A stretch of DNA of 48,608 nt from Bacillota bacterium (lineage in GTDB: Bacteria; Bacillota; Bacilli; Desulfuribacillales; Desulfuribacillaceae). Shown here piece after piece: positions 34,769-43,785 of the stretch. The translations under genes were made by a program, and so were the position numbers. The DNA lies in the NCBI GenBank assembly GCA_023388635.1, contig JAEWFW010000021.1:1-48608 (forward strand), read 5' to 3'. The notes under the pieces were generated by a model. It did no database searches and had not been told where the DNA came from. It was given only the letters and a program-made list of their open reading frames with translations. Numbering within the stretch: the first letter of the stretch is position 1; each line of letters begins with the position of its first letter.

Positions 34769-36084
34769 AGAAAAATCAGCAAATCCGGGACTATGTCGGT
34801 AAAGTATGTGAGCAAGTTCGATTTCGTGACGTTCATGAAGACGTGAGCAGAGAACTGGAAGCACATATCCACGAAATTGTCGAAGAACATCTCGCGCAAG
34901 GTGTTTCTGAGAGCGAAGCTGTCGAACAGGCAATTGTACAGATGGGAGATGCCGACATCATCGGCAAACAATTGAATAAAGTACATAAACCAAAACCGGA
35001 ATGGAGTATCCTAATACTTGCATTAGCATTCACAAGCATAGGACTATCAGCGATATATTTTATTCAAAAATATGATACCTACTTTAATCATAATCCTATA
35101 AAAATCTTTGAGAATAGCTTGTTCTTTGCTCTGATAAGTCTGTTTGTAATCGTCGGTTTATACTTCTTCGATTATAGAAAACTCGAAAAGTATTCTAAAT
35201 ATCTGTATCTAGCCACCCTAGCGATTCTTGTATTTACAGTTTTCAATGGAGTTGCCTCAGGTGGCAACAGACTTTGGATAAAAATTGGATTCTATCATAT
35301 TAACTTTGTAGCAGTCAGTCCGTTGTTGTTTATCATTGCTCTGGCTGGTATTTTCAATCATGGGGATTGGAACAGCCCTAAGCAGCGAGTGCAAAGGTTT
35401 CTATTATTGGCAATCCCTTTAATCGTCATGCTAATGGCTCCTTCAATTTCTGTAGGGGTTACCTATATCGTTGCTTGTATTGTTTTAATGGTTGTATCCG
35501 GCGTTACATACAAAGAGATTGGCTTGCTTCTGACTTCTTTATTCGCCGCACTGATTTTGCTGATTGTTAACACTCCTTACCGGCTGACACGGCTCTTGGT
35601 ATTCTTAAACCCCGGAGCAGACACCACAGGAATGGGATATATTAACACTCAATTGAGTAACGCCTTTGCCAATTCAGGCTTTTGGGGACATGGGTTCGCA
35701 GTGAACTCCCAAGTTACACCCGTTACATTACCCGAATTGCATACTGATTTCATCTTTGCCTTTATCACCTACACCTTTGGCTGGATTACAAGCATCTTGC
35801 TTATTGGCTTAATCATCACTTTCCTCCTACGGATCATACGGATTGCCGGACAAGTAAAGATTGGCTATGCCAAACGATTGATCAGTGGTTTCGTGGCAAT
35901 TCTCGCAGTGCAATTTGTCTGGAACATCCTTATGAATTTAGGGTTCGCTCCTATCAGCTCCGTTGGCTTACCTTTTATGAGCTACGGCGGTTCGCAACTC
36001 GTAATCAATGCCGTTATGATCGGTATTATCTTGAGCATTTATCGACGAAGAAGTATTTCTGAAAGCTATAATTACAATAGTTGA
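34759..36084 (+). CDS. HAAS-domain / SEDS (FtsW-RodA-SpoVE) fusion membrane protein
   Basis: 441 residues. Residues 1-75 are a HAAS/permease-prefix helical domain (ELEAHIHEIVEEHLAQGVSE, SEAVEQAIVQMGD). From about residue 82 there are ten hydrophobic segments with SEDS landmarks: GGNRLWIKIG, the catalytic-type Asp330 in HTDFIFA, and LPFMSYGGSQL. The PSE motif of canonical RodA/FtsW after the RWI region is not clear. SEDS proteins polymerise peptidoglycan glycan strands with a class B PBP, which is not encoded here. Regulation by PadR suggests a conditional, stress-linked polymerase. ATG start inside padR, behind GGGGGAGG. Confidence 0.87.
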   Translation: MELKKNQQIRDYVGKVCEQVRFRDVHEDVSRELEAHIHEIVEEHLAQGVSESEAVEQAIVQMGDADIIGKQLNKVHKPKPEWSILILALAFTSIGLSAIYFIQKYDTYFNHNPIKIFENSLFFALISLFVIVGLYFFDYRKLEKYSKYLYLATLAILVFTVFNGVASGGNRLWIKIGFYHINFVAVSPLLFIIALAGIFNHGDWNSPKQRVQRFLLLAIPLIVMLMAPSISVGVTYIVACIVLMVVSGVTYKEIGLLLTSLFAALILLIVNTPYRLTRLLVFLNPGADTTGMGYINTQLSNAFANSGFWGHGFAVNSQVTPVTLPELHTDFIFAFITYTFGWITSILLIGLIITFLLRIIRIAGQVKIGYAKRLISGFVAILAVQFVWNILMNLGFAPISSVGLPFMSYGGSQLVINAVMIGIILSIYRRRSISESYNYNS

Positions 36085-36107
36085 TATAACGAAGATTCTA
36101 TTAAGTA

Positions 36108-36151
36108 AACAAGGTATTATCTCTTAAATCATAAAGAAATAATACCCTGTT
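36108..36151. terminator. Bidirectional terminator between SEDS and hydrolase genes
   Basis: AACAAGGTATTAT (36108-36120) pairs with ATAATACCCTGTT (36139-36151) apart from one mismatch. TTTATTTG follows on the plus side. Confidence 0.65.
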
Positions 36152-36163
36152 TTATTTGTATAT

Positions 36164-37099
36164 TTATTCAGTTGTCTTATCTAGAAACTCCTTAACGATT
36201 GAATTTGCTTGTTCCGGTCTTTCGAGAGGCAATAAATGACCTGCGTTCTGAATCAGTTTTAATTCTGCTTCTGTCCCGCTGTCGGTAGCCAGTTTTACCG
36301 CTCTTTCCATCTCATATTGTTTTACTAAGGTACTATCTGCCCCTCTGAGCCACAAAGTTGGGCATTGTAATAGCGGAATTCTGTCTAAAAGGTTCCATTT
36401 CAAGCTAAATGGTCCGATACTATTGAGCTGCCAGTCATCCATATCCTGCTCGCCGTATTGATATTTGCTTTTTGCTTCATCTAGAAGAATTGAAACTAGT
36501 CGGTCTGGATCAATAGGCTTTGAGCCGCCGACATAAAGGGACTCTAATATTTTCCTCATACCGGAATTGTCCATCTTACTATATTTTCTGCTTAACATCC
36601 TCAACATGCCGGGCGTCTTAATATACAACCAGGTAATAAACTGCCAATCGACCTTGTCCCCCAGTCCGCCGGGCTCAAACAAGATCATTGATCTAACTCT
36701 ATCTGGATATAGTGATGCATATTCAATACTGAGACCACCACCCATAGAAAGTCCTACAAGACTAAAGCATGTAAGTTCCAACTGGCAAAATGTCTGGTGT
36801 AAAATATCCGTCAATCTAGCATGATCCATATTTCCTTTCCATGGTTTAGACTTTCCGTGGCGGGGTGTATCAAGTGCGAATACGTGATAATACTTACTTA
36901 AAAACGGAAACATCTGATCCCAAATAAACCTTGCCTCATCATACATTGCACCGTGCAGCATTACTACTGCCGGTCTATTCCTATCACCCGCTTCGTAAAC
37001 CGACATTGTTCCGTCACAGATATTGAAAACATGATGTTTCAGCCCAGGGGTATTCTCAATTCCGGCGAGAATTTCTCTCGTTGGAAAAGTATCACTCAT
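36164..37099 (-). CDS. Alpha/beta-fold hydrolase
   Basis: 311 residues. The oxyanion region is VVMLHGAMYD, the nucleophile elbow GLSMGGG (Ser near residue 119), an acid residue is probably in LRGADSTLV, and the catalytic His is in NAGHLLPLERPEQ. No signal peptide. It probably hydrolyses a small ester or amide; the substrate is unknown. ATG start behind AGGTG. It stands alone between two terminators. Confidence 0.87.
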   Translation of the reverse strand: MSDTFPTREILAGIENTPGLKHHVFNICDGTMSVYEAGDRNRPAVVMLHGAMYDEARFIWDQMFPFLSKYYHVFALDTPRHGKSKPWKGNMDHARLTDILHQTFCQLELTCFSLVGLSMGGGLSIEYASLYPDRVRSMILFEPGGLGDKVDWQFITWLYIKTPGMLRMLSRKYSKMDNSGMRKILESLYVGGSKPIDPDRLVSILLDEAKSKYQYGEQDMDDWQLNSIGPFSLKWNLLDRIPLLQCPTLWLRGADSTLVKQYEMERAVKLATDSGTEAELKLIQNAGHLLPLERPEQANSIVKEFLDKTTE

Positions 37100-37141
37100 C
37101 TCTTCACCTGCTTTTTTCTCTTATAGTTTTTCAATTCGAAA

Positions 37142-37185
37142 AAACACTGATTCTTTATATAGTTTTCTATATAGGATCAGTGTTT
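37142..37185 (-). terminator. Terminator of the ECF sigma/ABC operon
   Basis: AAACACTGAT (37142-37151) and ATCAGTGTTT (37176-37185) form the outer stem, and TATATAG/CTATATA continue it to a 4-nt loop. On the minus strand TTTTTTCG follows. Confidence 0.75.
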
Positions 37186-37252
37186 CCTCGTTTTATGAAT
37201 AGTTCTCATTTAATTATATTATTTTCGATGTTTAAAAGATCATACTTGATTC

Positions 37253-38110
37253 TCAAACATCTCGCATAGTAAAGTTACGAATTGAAAAATAAAGAAAGCC
37301 GAGAGTATATACCACTGCATATACAAGCATCAAGTTGCTTGGCTCAGCACTACTTGCAAAAGAACCGGAACCCATCATCGGCAATGCTCCGCCCGTATTT
37401 AACAATATAGCACTCATTTTTCGAAACAGCGCATCAAAAGGAAACACCAGACTCGAGACAATCCCAGTATTTACCAACGCCTGATTGCTTAAAAGTGAGC
37501 CAACTTGTTCAATGAGACCTCCGACAAACCCCATTCCGTACATGACAATTAAAACAATTCCACCGTTAATTGTCGTCAAACGAGTGCTCATCCATAACGC
37601 CGCAGCGACGATAGGCAGCGGGGATAGTATAAATAAGAGTGTTGCCTTCATGCCGTCTATAAATTCTATCTGCGCGGCAACGTCTCCACCTATAAATCGG
37701 TTGATCAGCAAGATTCCGATAAACAAAGCCAGCGCATACAGAATCACTAACATGCTCAAGCCGAAAAATTTCCCCACAACCAGAGATTGGCGGCGAAGCG
37801 GTCGCGCTAACATAGTATCGATCTGGTGGCTTTCAATGTCTGAGGAGATCGCACCGACCGTTGCTAAGATTGCCAACAGCGCAACAATCATACTTGAAAA
37901 ATTTAATCCCATGTTGACCAATTGCGTGCTCACAGCATCTCGAAATATAGAACTGTCTTGCATACCATGGAGAGATTCAACAATTCCTTTCGCTGCATAA
38001 TGATTACCAACTCCGTAAAAAACTAAGAACGCTAATGTCATCAGCAACGTAATCATAAAAATGCGTCTGGAAAGAATTTCACGGAAAGTCAGTTTAACGA
38101 TCGACAGCAT
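37253..38110 (-). CDS. ABC-2-type transporter permease (NosY-like)
   Basis: 285 residues with six hydrophobic segments. ILSRRIFMITLLMTLAFLVF, SSDIESHQIDTMLARPLRR and LVVGKFFGLSMLVILYALAL are characteristic of NosY-type ABC-2 permeases. It forms the exporter with the ATPase encoded just upstream; their reading frames overlap by 17 nt. Substrate unknown. ATG start behind AGGAGAGGG. Confidence 0.88.
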   Translation of the reverse strand: MLSIVKLTFREILSRRIFMITLLMTLAFLVFYGVGNHYAAKGIVESLHGMQDSSIFRDAVSTQLVNMGLNFSSMIVALLAILATVGAISSDIESHQIDTMLARPLRRQSLVVGKFFGLSMLVILYALALFIGILLINRFIGGDVAAQIEFIDGMKATLLFILSPLPIVAAALWMSTRLTTINGGIVLIVMYGMGFVGGLIEQVGSLLSNQALVNTGIVSSLVFPFDALFRKMSAILLNTGGALPMMGSGSFASSAEPSNLMLVYAVVYTLGFLYFSIRNFTMRDV

Positions 38111-39044
38111 TTTCCCTCTCCTTTCGTTCTACCCAGTACATAAATACTTCTTCCAAATGTGGCTGTATCGGAGTCACCTCATAAATGGCGATACCTTTTT
38201 CGCACAGCAAACGGATGATCTCTGGTACGGCATCCCAAGCATAGCACTGAATCTGCCATCTGGTACCGGACTGATCGGAATCCGGTAGCGGTCGGGCAGA
38301 TTTAACCAGTTGATCGAAAGATGACCACACTTGTTCACTGAGCCCCTCCGCTCGTAAAATCACTTCAATATTGATATCACACAGTGTACGCCAATCCCCT
38401 TGAGCAACCACTTTCCCTTTATTGATAATCGCCACTTGGTCGCAGAGATTCTCCACCTCTGCTAATAAATGGCTGTTCAAAAACACCGTCTTTCCCTGAT
38501 TACGCAACTCAGTAATCAAATCTCGCACGTCTCGACGACCGATAGGGTCTAACGCTGACGTAGGTTCATCGAGAAAAATTACTTCGGGATCGGAAATCAG
38601 CGCAGCAGCCAATCCAATACGTTGTTGCATACCTTTGCTATAATTACGGATTTTTTGATGTTCCCAGCCGGACAATCCAACTCTTTCAATTAACACCTTG
38701 ATTCGATTCTGGCGGTCAACTCGCGGAACTTCAGCCAAATCGGCATGAACTTCCAACAACTGTTTGCCCGTCAACCAATCCTGATAACGAAAGAGTTCCG
38801 GAAGGTAACCGACTTTTCTCCGACTTTCCACTGTACCCGATGGCTGCCCCAGAATTTCCGCCCGACCAGAAGTAGGATGAAGCAATCCCAGCAACGCACG
38901 GACAAACGTACTTTTCCCCGCTCCATTGGGACCGATAAAACCGTAGACGACCCCTCTGGGCACCTCAAGTGTCACATCGTGACAGCCGCCTTGACCGGAA
39001 TATTGCTTCGTAAGTCCCCACGTCTGAATTACAGTATCCTGCAT
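38094..39044 (-). CDS. ABC transporter ATP-binding protein
   Basis: 316 residues. Walker A is GPNGAGKS, the signature is NYSKGMQQRIGLA, Walker B is PEVIFLDEPTSALD, and the switch His is in LNSHLLAEVE. A C-terminal domain of about 90 residues follows, as in exporters of the CcmA/NatA type. The ATG at 39044 overlaps the anti-sigma stop (TGATG), giving tight translational coupling. Confidence 0.93.
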   Translation of the reverse strand: MQDTVIQTWGLTKQYSGQGGCHDVTLEVPRGVVYGFIGPNGAGKSTFVRALLGLLHPTSGRAEILGQPSGTVESRRKVGYLPELFRYQDWLTGKQLLEVHADLAEVPRVDRQNRIKVLIERVGLSGWEHQKIRNYSKGMQQRIGLAAALISDPEVIFLDEPTSALDPIGRRDVRDLITELRNQGKTVFLNSHLLAEVENLCDQVAIINKGKVVAQGDWRTLCDINIEVILRAEGLSEQVWSSFDQLVKSARPLPDSDQSGTRWQIQCYAWDAVPEIIRLLCEKGIAIYEVTPIQPHLEEVFMYWVERKERENAVDR

Positions 39045-40240
39045 CAATCCAATTCACCCGCAACGTCAAGCAATACTTTTTTCAGCGCTTTCGTATCACG
39101 ACCATTGGATCCATCCTCCAAAAGTGTGAGGATGTTCATCGAATTATCTGCTTGCCAAATTAAGAACGCGCTGTGATGACCTTCGGCAGGGACGACAAAT
39201 ACCCCTTTTTCACCGTTGATTTTCACATCTTCTGAATGATCTTTTCCTTCAACATACGGAATCGGCAGAGTCGATTGCCAATCGTCAATGTTTGCCAGTT
39301 GTCTGCGCACATTTTCAGGAAATAAAGGTGATGCCAGCAGCGTACCTCTGACCTGGTTGATGTCAACGCCTTCTGGTACCTGAATCTGCGGAGTCGCCGT
39401 TTTTCCGTAAGCTAATTGTACTGATTCATCATCACTCGATTGGTATTTCACATATAAGCTCTGAGGAAAATTAACCGTAAATTCTTTGTTATTCAATTGT
39501 GAATCCAAGTCAATTTCTGAACCAAGTTGCTTAGAAAGCTCTTCCAACTCTGTCACATCAAATTTCATATCAGTCGAAAAGGCTTCCTCCTGCCCTAACT
39601 CAATGATTGTATACCCTTGCAGTTCAGGCACCCCAACAATGCCTGCCTGTTGCGCTTCTTCTAAAGAAGCAAACGTCTGCCCTTGATGGTGACCCTCTAC
39701 AGACATATGTCCCTTACCTTTCAAATCGATCTCACCATCATGAAATTTCTCCAAATTAGCGCGTATTTCTTCTAAATCTTGTGGCGATAATTGAATCGTC
39801 TGAACTTTATCAATACGCAATAAGTTCAATAAATCACTGGCTACGGCTTGAATTTGCGGTACAAATACTATAGATGCAACAATGGCTGCCGCAACGCCTC
39901 CCGCCATCCATTTTCTTCGTCTGTTATTCATCTTTACCCATCGCCCTTCCTCTGAAATTAATTTCAAATTGTTTTTCGCTTCTGTTCCCTCGTTCAACCT
40001 AGCTTGAAGGTTCTCCCAAGCTACAGAAACATCCGGTTCAGGAGAATTTCCGCATTTTTCAGCTAAACTTTCCCTTAGAACCATATCCAGCCAATCATTC
40101 ATTTTTTTTGCATTTTGTAAATTGGTTTGGCAACTAGAGCAATGTTCCAAATGCAAAGCTATCTTCTTTCGTTCATTTCGTGACAACTCACCATCCAGGT
40201 AAGCTTGCAGATCTCCACTTTGATAGCGATCACAAGACAT
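39044..40240 (-). CDS. Zinc-finger anti-sigma factor (membrane-anchored)
   Basis: About 398 residues. The N-terminus is a zf-HC2 anti-sigma domain: GDLQAYLDGELSRNERKKIA, then LHLEHCSSCQTNL, with His and two Cys as zinc ligands. One membrane segment (about residues 110-132, WMAGGVAAAIVASIVFVPQI) leads to a long extracytoplasmic domain, which contains repeated NVRRQLANIDDWQ- and LEELSKQLGSE-like stretches and may sense envelope stress. The start sits within the end of the ECF sigma gene, so sigma and anti-sigma are co-translated. Confidence 0.88.
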   Translation of the reverse strand: MSCDRYQSGDLQAYLDGELSRNERKKIALHLEHCSSCQTNLQNAKKMNDWLDMVLRESLAEKCGNSPEPDVSVAWENLQARLNEGTEAKNNLKLISEEGRWVKMNNRRRKWMAGGVAAAIVASIVFVPQIQAVASDLLNLLRIDKVQTIQLSPQDLEEIRANLEKFHDGEIDLKGKGHMSVEGHHQGQTFASLEEAQQAGIVGVPELQGYTIIELGQEEAFSTDMKFDVTELEELSKQLGSEIDLDSQLNNKEFTVNFPQSLYVKYQSSDDESVQLAYGKTATPQIQVPEGVDINQVRGTLLASPLFPENVRRQLANIDDWQSTLPIPYVEGKDHSEDVKINGEKGVFVVPAEGHHSAFLIWQADNSMNILTLLEDGSNGRDTKALKKVLLDVAGELD

Positions 40241-40778
40241 CATCTCTCCCCTTTCTCAGATACTGTTCGCGAAAACTTTGCTTAGCCCGGCTCAGTAATG
40301 TACCGACCGAAGCTGCATCGATTGAGAGCGCTTCTGCAATTTCTTTATAGCTAAACCCCTCGAAACGCAATATGAGCAAAGAACGGTCTCGTTCATCGAG
40401 TTCTTCCAATACATCCCTTGCCATTTCAATTTCTTCCAGACGCAGCCAACTCTCCTCCGCTGATGGCTCAGTTCCGCCAGATTGTGTCAGCATCCTTTCC
40501 CATCGAGCAGATTTCCTCTTAGCAGAGCGCAGATAATTATACGCCGCATTGATGCCGGATTTAGCCAAAAACGCCTTGTAGTTTCTAATTTCTTTCCAAG
40601 GTACATGGTATAACCGCCAAAATACGTCTTGAGCCAAATCCTCAGCAATCCCTCGCTCCTTTACAATCCGCTCGATAGAGTGTACTACCGATGTGTAATA
40701 AAGCTTGAAGATTTCAGAAAAATCCTCTTTCTCCGGTTTCTGACCCGTATTAGCGAATATGGCAGGATCTCCTTCCAT
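40230..40778 (-). CDS. ECF-type RNA polymerase sigma factor
   Basis: 182 residues. Region 2 is FKLYYTSVVHSIERIVKERG with EDLAQDVFWRLYHVPW, and region 4 is LDERDRSLLILRFEGFSYKE, IAEALSIDAASVGTLLSRAK. It is the first gene of a four-gene operon with its anti-sigma and an ABC exporter. ECF factors usually activate their own operon. ATG start seven bases after AGGAGG. I could not fix an ECF promoter with confidence in 40779-40860. Confidence 0.92.
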   Translation of the reverse strand: MEGDPAIFANTGQKPEKEDFSEIFKLYYTSVVHSIERIVKERGIAEDLAQDVFWRLYHVPWKEIRNYKAFLAKSGINAAYNYLRSAKRKSARWERMLTQSGGTEPSAEESWLRLEEIEMARDVLEELDERDRSLLILRFEGFSYKEIAEALSIDAASVGTLLSRAKQSFREQYLRKGRDDVL

Positions 40779-40954
40779 TATGTGTCCTCCTTTGATCCTG
40801 GTACACTTATATGAAACCTCTAAAGTAGATTTTGTGACAAAAATAGCGAAAATTTATAATTTTTATTGATTTCTATATTAAAAGATCAATGTGACCTCAA
40901 TATGTCCTCTTCGCGGCGTAACTATACCTGCTCCCGCAGGCAAATAAATAAAAA

Positions 40955-40993
40955 TTGGATGCTCTCTCAAAAATATCAGAAGAAAGCATCCAA
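40955..40993. terminator. Terminator after the EamA transporter gene
   Basis: TTGGATGCT (40955-40963) and AGCATCCAA (40985-40993) are perfect inverted repeats. CTTTTTTATTTT follows on the plus side and TTTTTATTTATT on the minus side. The remainder of 40779-40954 shows no credible gene. Confidence 0.75.
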
Positions 40994-40998
40994 CTTTT

Positions 40999-41049
40999 TT
41001 ATTTTCGCAAAATCTTATCCATCGCTCTTCCTTTGGCTAACTCATTGAT
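40999..41049 (-). pseudogene. 3' remnant of a DUF2200 gene
   Basis: The minus strand reads INELAKGRAMDKILRK then TAA (40999-41001). The intact DUF2200 protein encoded at 43226-43576 ends in IDELAKGKAMDKILRK. By hand alignment about 39 of 48 bases match, with most differences synonymous. The fragment overlaps the last codons of the EamA transporter gene in another frame. It indicates a lost DUF2200 copy whose 5' part was replaced. Confidence 0.7.
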
Positions 41050-41960
41050 TGATTTTCAATCTCCCGTACCTTCTCCTCAACTGTTTTCCCTTCTTCCCTA
41101 AGAATAAATACAGCAAACACAACAAGTGCTATACCTATGATTTTAAAGAATGTCAGCGGCTCACTGTATAAAATAACACCGATAATTGTCGCAACGATCG
41201 GCTCTAGCGTCGCAATGATCGAAGCTTTGCTTGTTTCTAGATATGATAGCCCTTTCGTGTACAATAAGAACGGCAATACTGTTGCACCTAGACCTAATAC
41301 AATCGCATAGTATACAGCATTTACATTGGAAAATAAGCCTATCATTTCTTGAATGTCGGTAAGTGGAATTAAACCAATACTCGCAAATATAAAAGTATAT
41401 AGAGTAACAGTAATTGAATCGTATTTTTTCAGTGCATATCTTCCAAATATACTATATAGTGCATACCCCAATCCTGAACCCAGCCCTGCTAAGACACCGG
41501 CAAGCGTAATCTCATTGCCTCCTCCTTGTACAAAGGCTGTAACAAAAATACATCCAGCAAAGGTTAACATCAGCGATAGAAGCTTGTTCTTTGTCATCTT
41601 TTCTTTAAAGAGGATGGCAGACAGCACCATTACGATTGCCGGTGCCGTATACAAAAGGATCGCTGCGACAGATAATGAAGTCATATTGATTGCCAAAAAA
41701 TAGCACCAATTGAAAAAAACAAAACTGAATATCCCTGTTCCGACAAAGTATACAGAATCCCTGGGCTTAATTTTTAGCAACTTCGGATTTTTGATTAATG
41801 TGAACAAAATAAGCGGTACCGATGCCCCAATGGCTCTTATAAATACTACTTGTGTAGGATTGAAGCCAAACTCATTTAGCTGTTTACCGAATATCCCAAT
41901 TGTCCCCCATAGCATTGCCGCCAAAATAACGAAAAAGTATGCCTTTCTTTTCAGTTCCAT
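41037..41960 (-). CDS. EamA-family DMT transporter
   Basis: About 307 residues, ten hydrophobic segments, two EamA repeats: LWGTIGIFGKQLNEFG and VFIRAIGASVPLILF in the first; GSGLGYALYSIFGRYALKKY, TKGLSYLETSKASIIATLEP and VATIIGVILYSEPLT in the second. A charged C-terminal tail follows (REEGKTVEEKVREIEN). Such proteins export metabolites or amino acids; specificity unknown. ATG 41960 is seven bases after GGGGAGG and is preferred over upstream candidates. The last residues (QSMS) come from sequence shared with a DUF2200 remnant. Confidence 0.9.
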   Translation of the reverse strand: MELKRKAYFFVILAAMLWGTIGIFGKQLNEFGFNPTQVVFIRAIGASVPLILFTLIKNPKLLKIKPRDSVYFVGTGIFSFVFFNWCYFLAINMTSLSVAAILLYTAPAIVMVLSAILFKEKMTKNKLLSLMLTFAGCIFVTAFVQGGGNEITLAGVLAGLGSGLGYALYSIFGRYALKKYDSITVTLYTFIFASIGLIPLTDIQEMIGLFSNVNAVYYAIVLGLGATVLPFLLYTKGLSYLETSKASIIATLEPIVATIIGVILYSEPLTFFKIIGIALVVFAVFILREEGKTVEEKVREIENQSMS

Positions 41961-42021
41961 GCTCATTCCTCCCCAACCAAGTACCAAAAATGAGGAACAA
42001 TTTTGAAGCGATGCTGATGAA

Positions 42022-43167
42022 TTACTTCAAAAATTGTTGAAAATCTCTTTCCATAATGCGTTGCATAGTTGCTTTATCATCCTGCGCTATTTCGGTGAAC
42101 AGAAATCCGTATATGGTTTTCTCATGGTAATTAATCTTCCGCAGACACAGAATGGTTCCTAATTGATTACTGGCGCCGACATAATCGAATCTAGCATCAT
42201 TATCAACTTCCCCTGCTTTGTCCATGACAATCAGAGTATAGTATTTTCCGTCTTTTCCCTCTAATAATGTCTTCCAATCAGGTCGTTTATTGTTTAGATA
42301 ATAATCATATGTATAAAATCCGAAGGCAAAATAACTTAAATCCGTACAGCACCATCCGGCAAAGCGCAGGGGATTAAATTCAATCGGCGCAAAATGTCCA
42401 TTATCGATTCTAATTTCCGCATGAAACGGAAAGTTCTTGATACCCAAAATCTGATTAACCTCGGTTAGCCATTTAGACAGGGGCTCCAAATAGGCTTCAA
42501 TGACCGCTTTTCCCGTATAGTAAAACCGATCACTCACATCCCCCATGCCGTCAAAGTCGTGTTTGAGAATGTTTAAAATCACTGCTTCGCCCTGGTCGTC
42601 GTAGTATGCATCAATCGCAACTTCCTCACCATAAATGTATTGCTCTAAAATAAACTCTGTGTTTAATACACTTTCCGGGAAAAGTTGCTTCCAGTCAGCC
42701 GCTTTATTTCCAAGCTCGGCAACAGCATTTTGCCAGTCAAGTTCGTTGGTGATAGGATATACACCAACACTGAAAAAGCCAACTTGCGGTTTGAGAATAA
42801 ACGGATAGGAAAACGTATCTGTGTTCAAGGATGACAGCTCTTCTAAAGAAGCCCGCTTATAAAAGAAATCGGGATATGCCGGAGCCAGCAAGTCGCGAAA
42901 TAAAGCCTTATTTTTCAGCCTTTCAATATTGCTTTTTAGGGAATCATCCTTTATGTTCTGAATAACCCAATCCAATGAGTTCTCAGAGCAAGTATACATA
43001 CGTTTTCCCTCTGAAAAGAGTTGAGCGAACTGACCTGCTGATACAAAATTACAGTTTTCTTGGTCAAGGACCTCCAATGCTGTTTGGTTTCTTAGGACAG
43101 GCGCTTGAGTTGCTACAATATACTGTTTTAGTTCTTCTGATACATATGGTTGATCCAAAATAAACAT
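42022..43167 (-). CDS. ATP-grasp domain protein
   Basis: 381 residues. The ATP-grasp core is visible: PFILKPQVGFFSVGVYPI (nucleotide-binding Lys), TEFILEQYIYGEEVAIDAYY (adenine pocket) and FHAEIRIDNGHFAPIEFNPLRF (metal-binding Glu/Asn). It should ligate a carboxylate and an amine or thiol using ATP. Substrates are unknown. No partner biosynthetic genes are nearby. ATG start behind GGGGGAGG. Confidence 0.85.
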   Translation of the reverse strand: MFILDQPYVSEELKQYIVATQAPVLRNQTALEVLDQENCNFVSAGQFAQLFSEGKRMYTCSENSLDWVIQNIKDDSLKSNIERLKNKALFRDLLAPAYPDFFYKRASLEELSSLNTDTFSYPFILKPQVGFFSVGVYPITNELDWQNAVAELGNKAADWKQLFPESVLNTEFILEQYIYGEEVAIDAYYDDQGEAVILNILKHDFDGMGDVSDRFYYTGKAVIEAYLEPLSKWLTEVNQILGIKNFPFHAEIRIDNGHFAPIEFNPLRFAGWCCTDLSYFAFGFYTYDYYLNNKRPDWKTLLEGKDGKYYTLIVMDKAGEVDNDARFDYVGASNQLGTILCLRKINYHEKTIYGFLFTEIAQDDKATMQRIMERDFQQFLK

Positions 43168-43225
43168 GGTTATCCTCCCCCAACAATACGAGTTGCGCTA
43201 TACGATTTTTACTGTAACATTATCT

Positions 43226-43576
43226 TTATTTCCGCAAAATCTTATCCATTGCCTTTCCCTTTGCCAATTCATCAATCAGCTTATCCAAATAACGAATTTC
43301 CTGCATAATTGGCTCTTCGATCTCTTCCACTCGGACACCGCAGACTACACCTTTAATCAGAATCCGCGCAGGGTTTAGCCCAGGAGCTTCTTCAAACAAT
43401 GTCTCAAAGTCTGTCTGTTTCTCTAAATGTAGCTCTAACTGTTCCTGGCTATATCCAGTCAACCAGCCGATAATTTGATCGACTTCTGCTTTCGTACGCC
43501 CTTTTTTCTCCGCTTTTGCGACATAATGTGGATAGACACTGGCGAAACTCATTGTATAAATACGATGTTTGGTCAT
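43226..43576 (-). CDS. DUF2200-family protein
   Basis: 116 residues. The start HRIYTMSFASVYPHYVAKAE, then KGRTKAEVDQIIGWLTGY and NPARILIKGVVCGVRVEEIE are the family pattern. Function unknown. ATG start behind AGAGGTG. A fragment of a second, diverged copy lies at 40999-41049. Confidence 0.85.
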   Translation of the reverse strand: MTKHRIYTMSFASVYPHYVAKAEKKGRTKAEVDQIIGWLTGYSQEQLELHLEKQTDFETLFEEAPGLNPARILIKGVVCGVRVEEIEEPIMQEIRYLDKLIDELAKGKAMDKILRK

Positions 43577-43725
43577 AATACACCTCTACTTCTTCAGAAT
43601 ACGAATCCATATTGACAGATATACTGCCGCTATCAAAGTCGACGGTATTTCCTAGATTATCTTCTCCCTTTAAGATTATATCATATCGTGAAAAACACAA
43701 ACTTTTATCAGTGTAAAATTAACCC

Positions 43726-43771
43726 TTGACTTAGGGAATCCTTTTAATTTATACTAAAGGCGTCCCTAAGT
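43726..43771 (+). promoter_or_regulatory. Promoter with overlapping inverted-repeat operator
   Basis: TTGACT (43726-43731), an 18-bp spacer and TATACT (43750-43755) form a good SigA promoter. ACTTAGGGA (43729-43737), which overlaps the -35, and TCCCTAAGT (43763-43771), just past the start site, are perfect 9-bp inverted repeats. A dimeric repressor bound to both would block the promoter. The most likely ligand is the ribbon-helix-helix protein encoded next. Confidence 0.65.
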
Positions 43772-43785
43772 AGGAGGTGGTTATT

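Noticed and set aside
40866..41048. Plus-strand small protein in the gap before the ECF operon
   Set aside because: It runs across the terminator hairpin and the DUF2200 remnant on the opposite strand, with no ribosome-binding site.
43449..43700. Minus-strand 83-residue frame upstream of DUF2200
   Set aside because: It overlaps the DUF2200 coding sequence in another frame and lacks a start signal.
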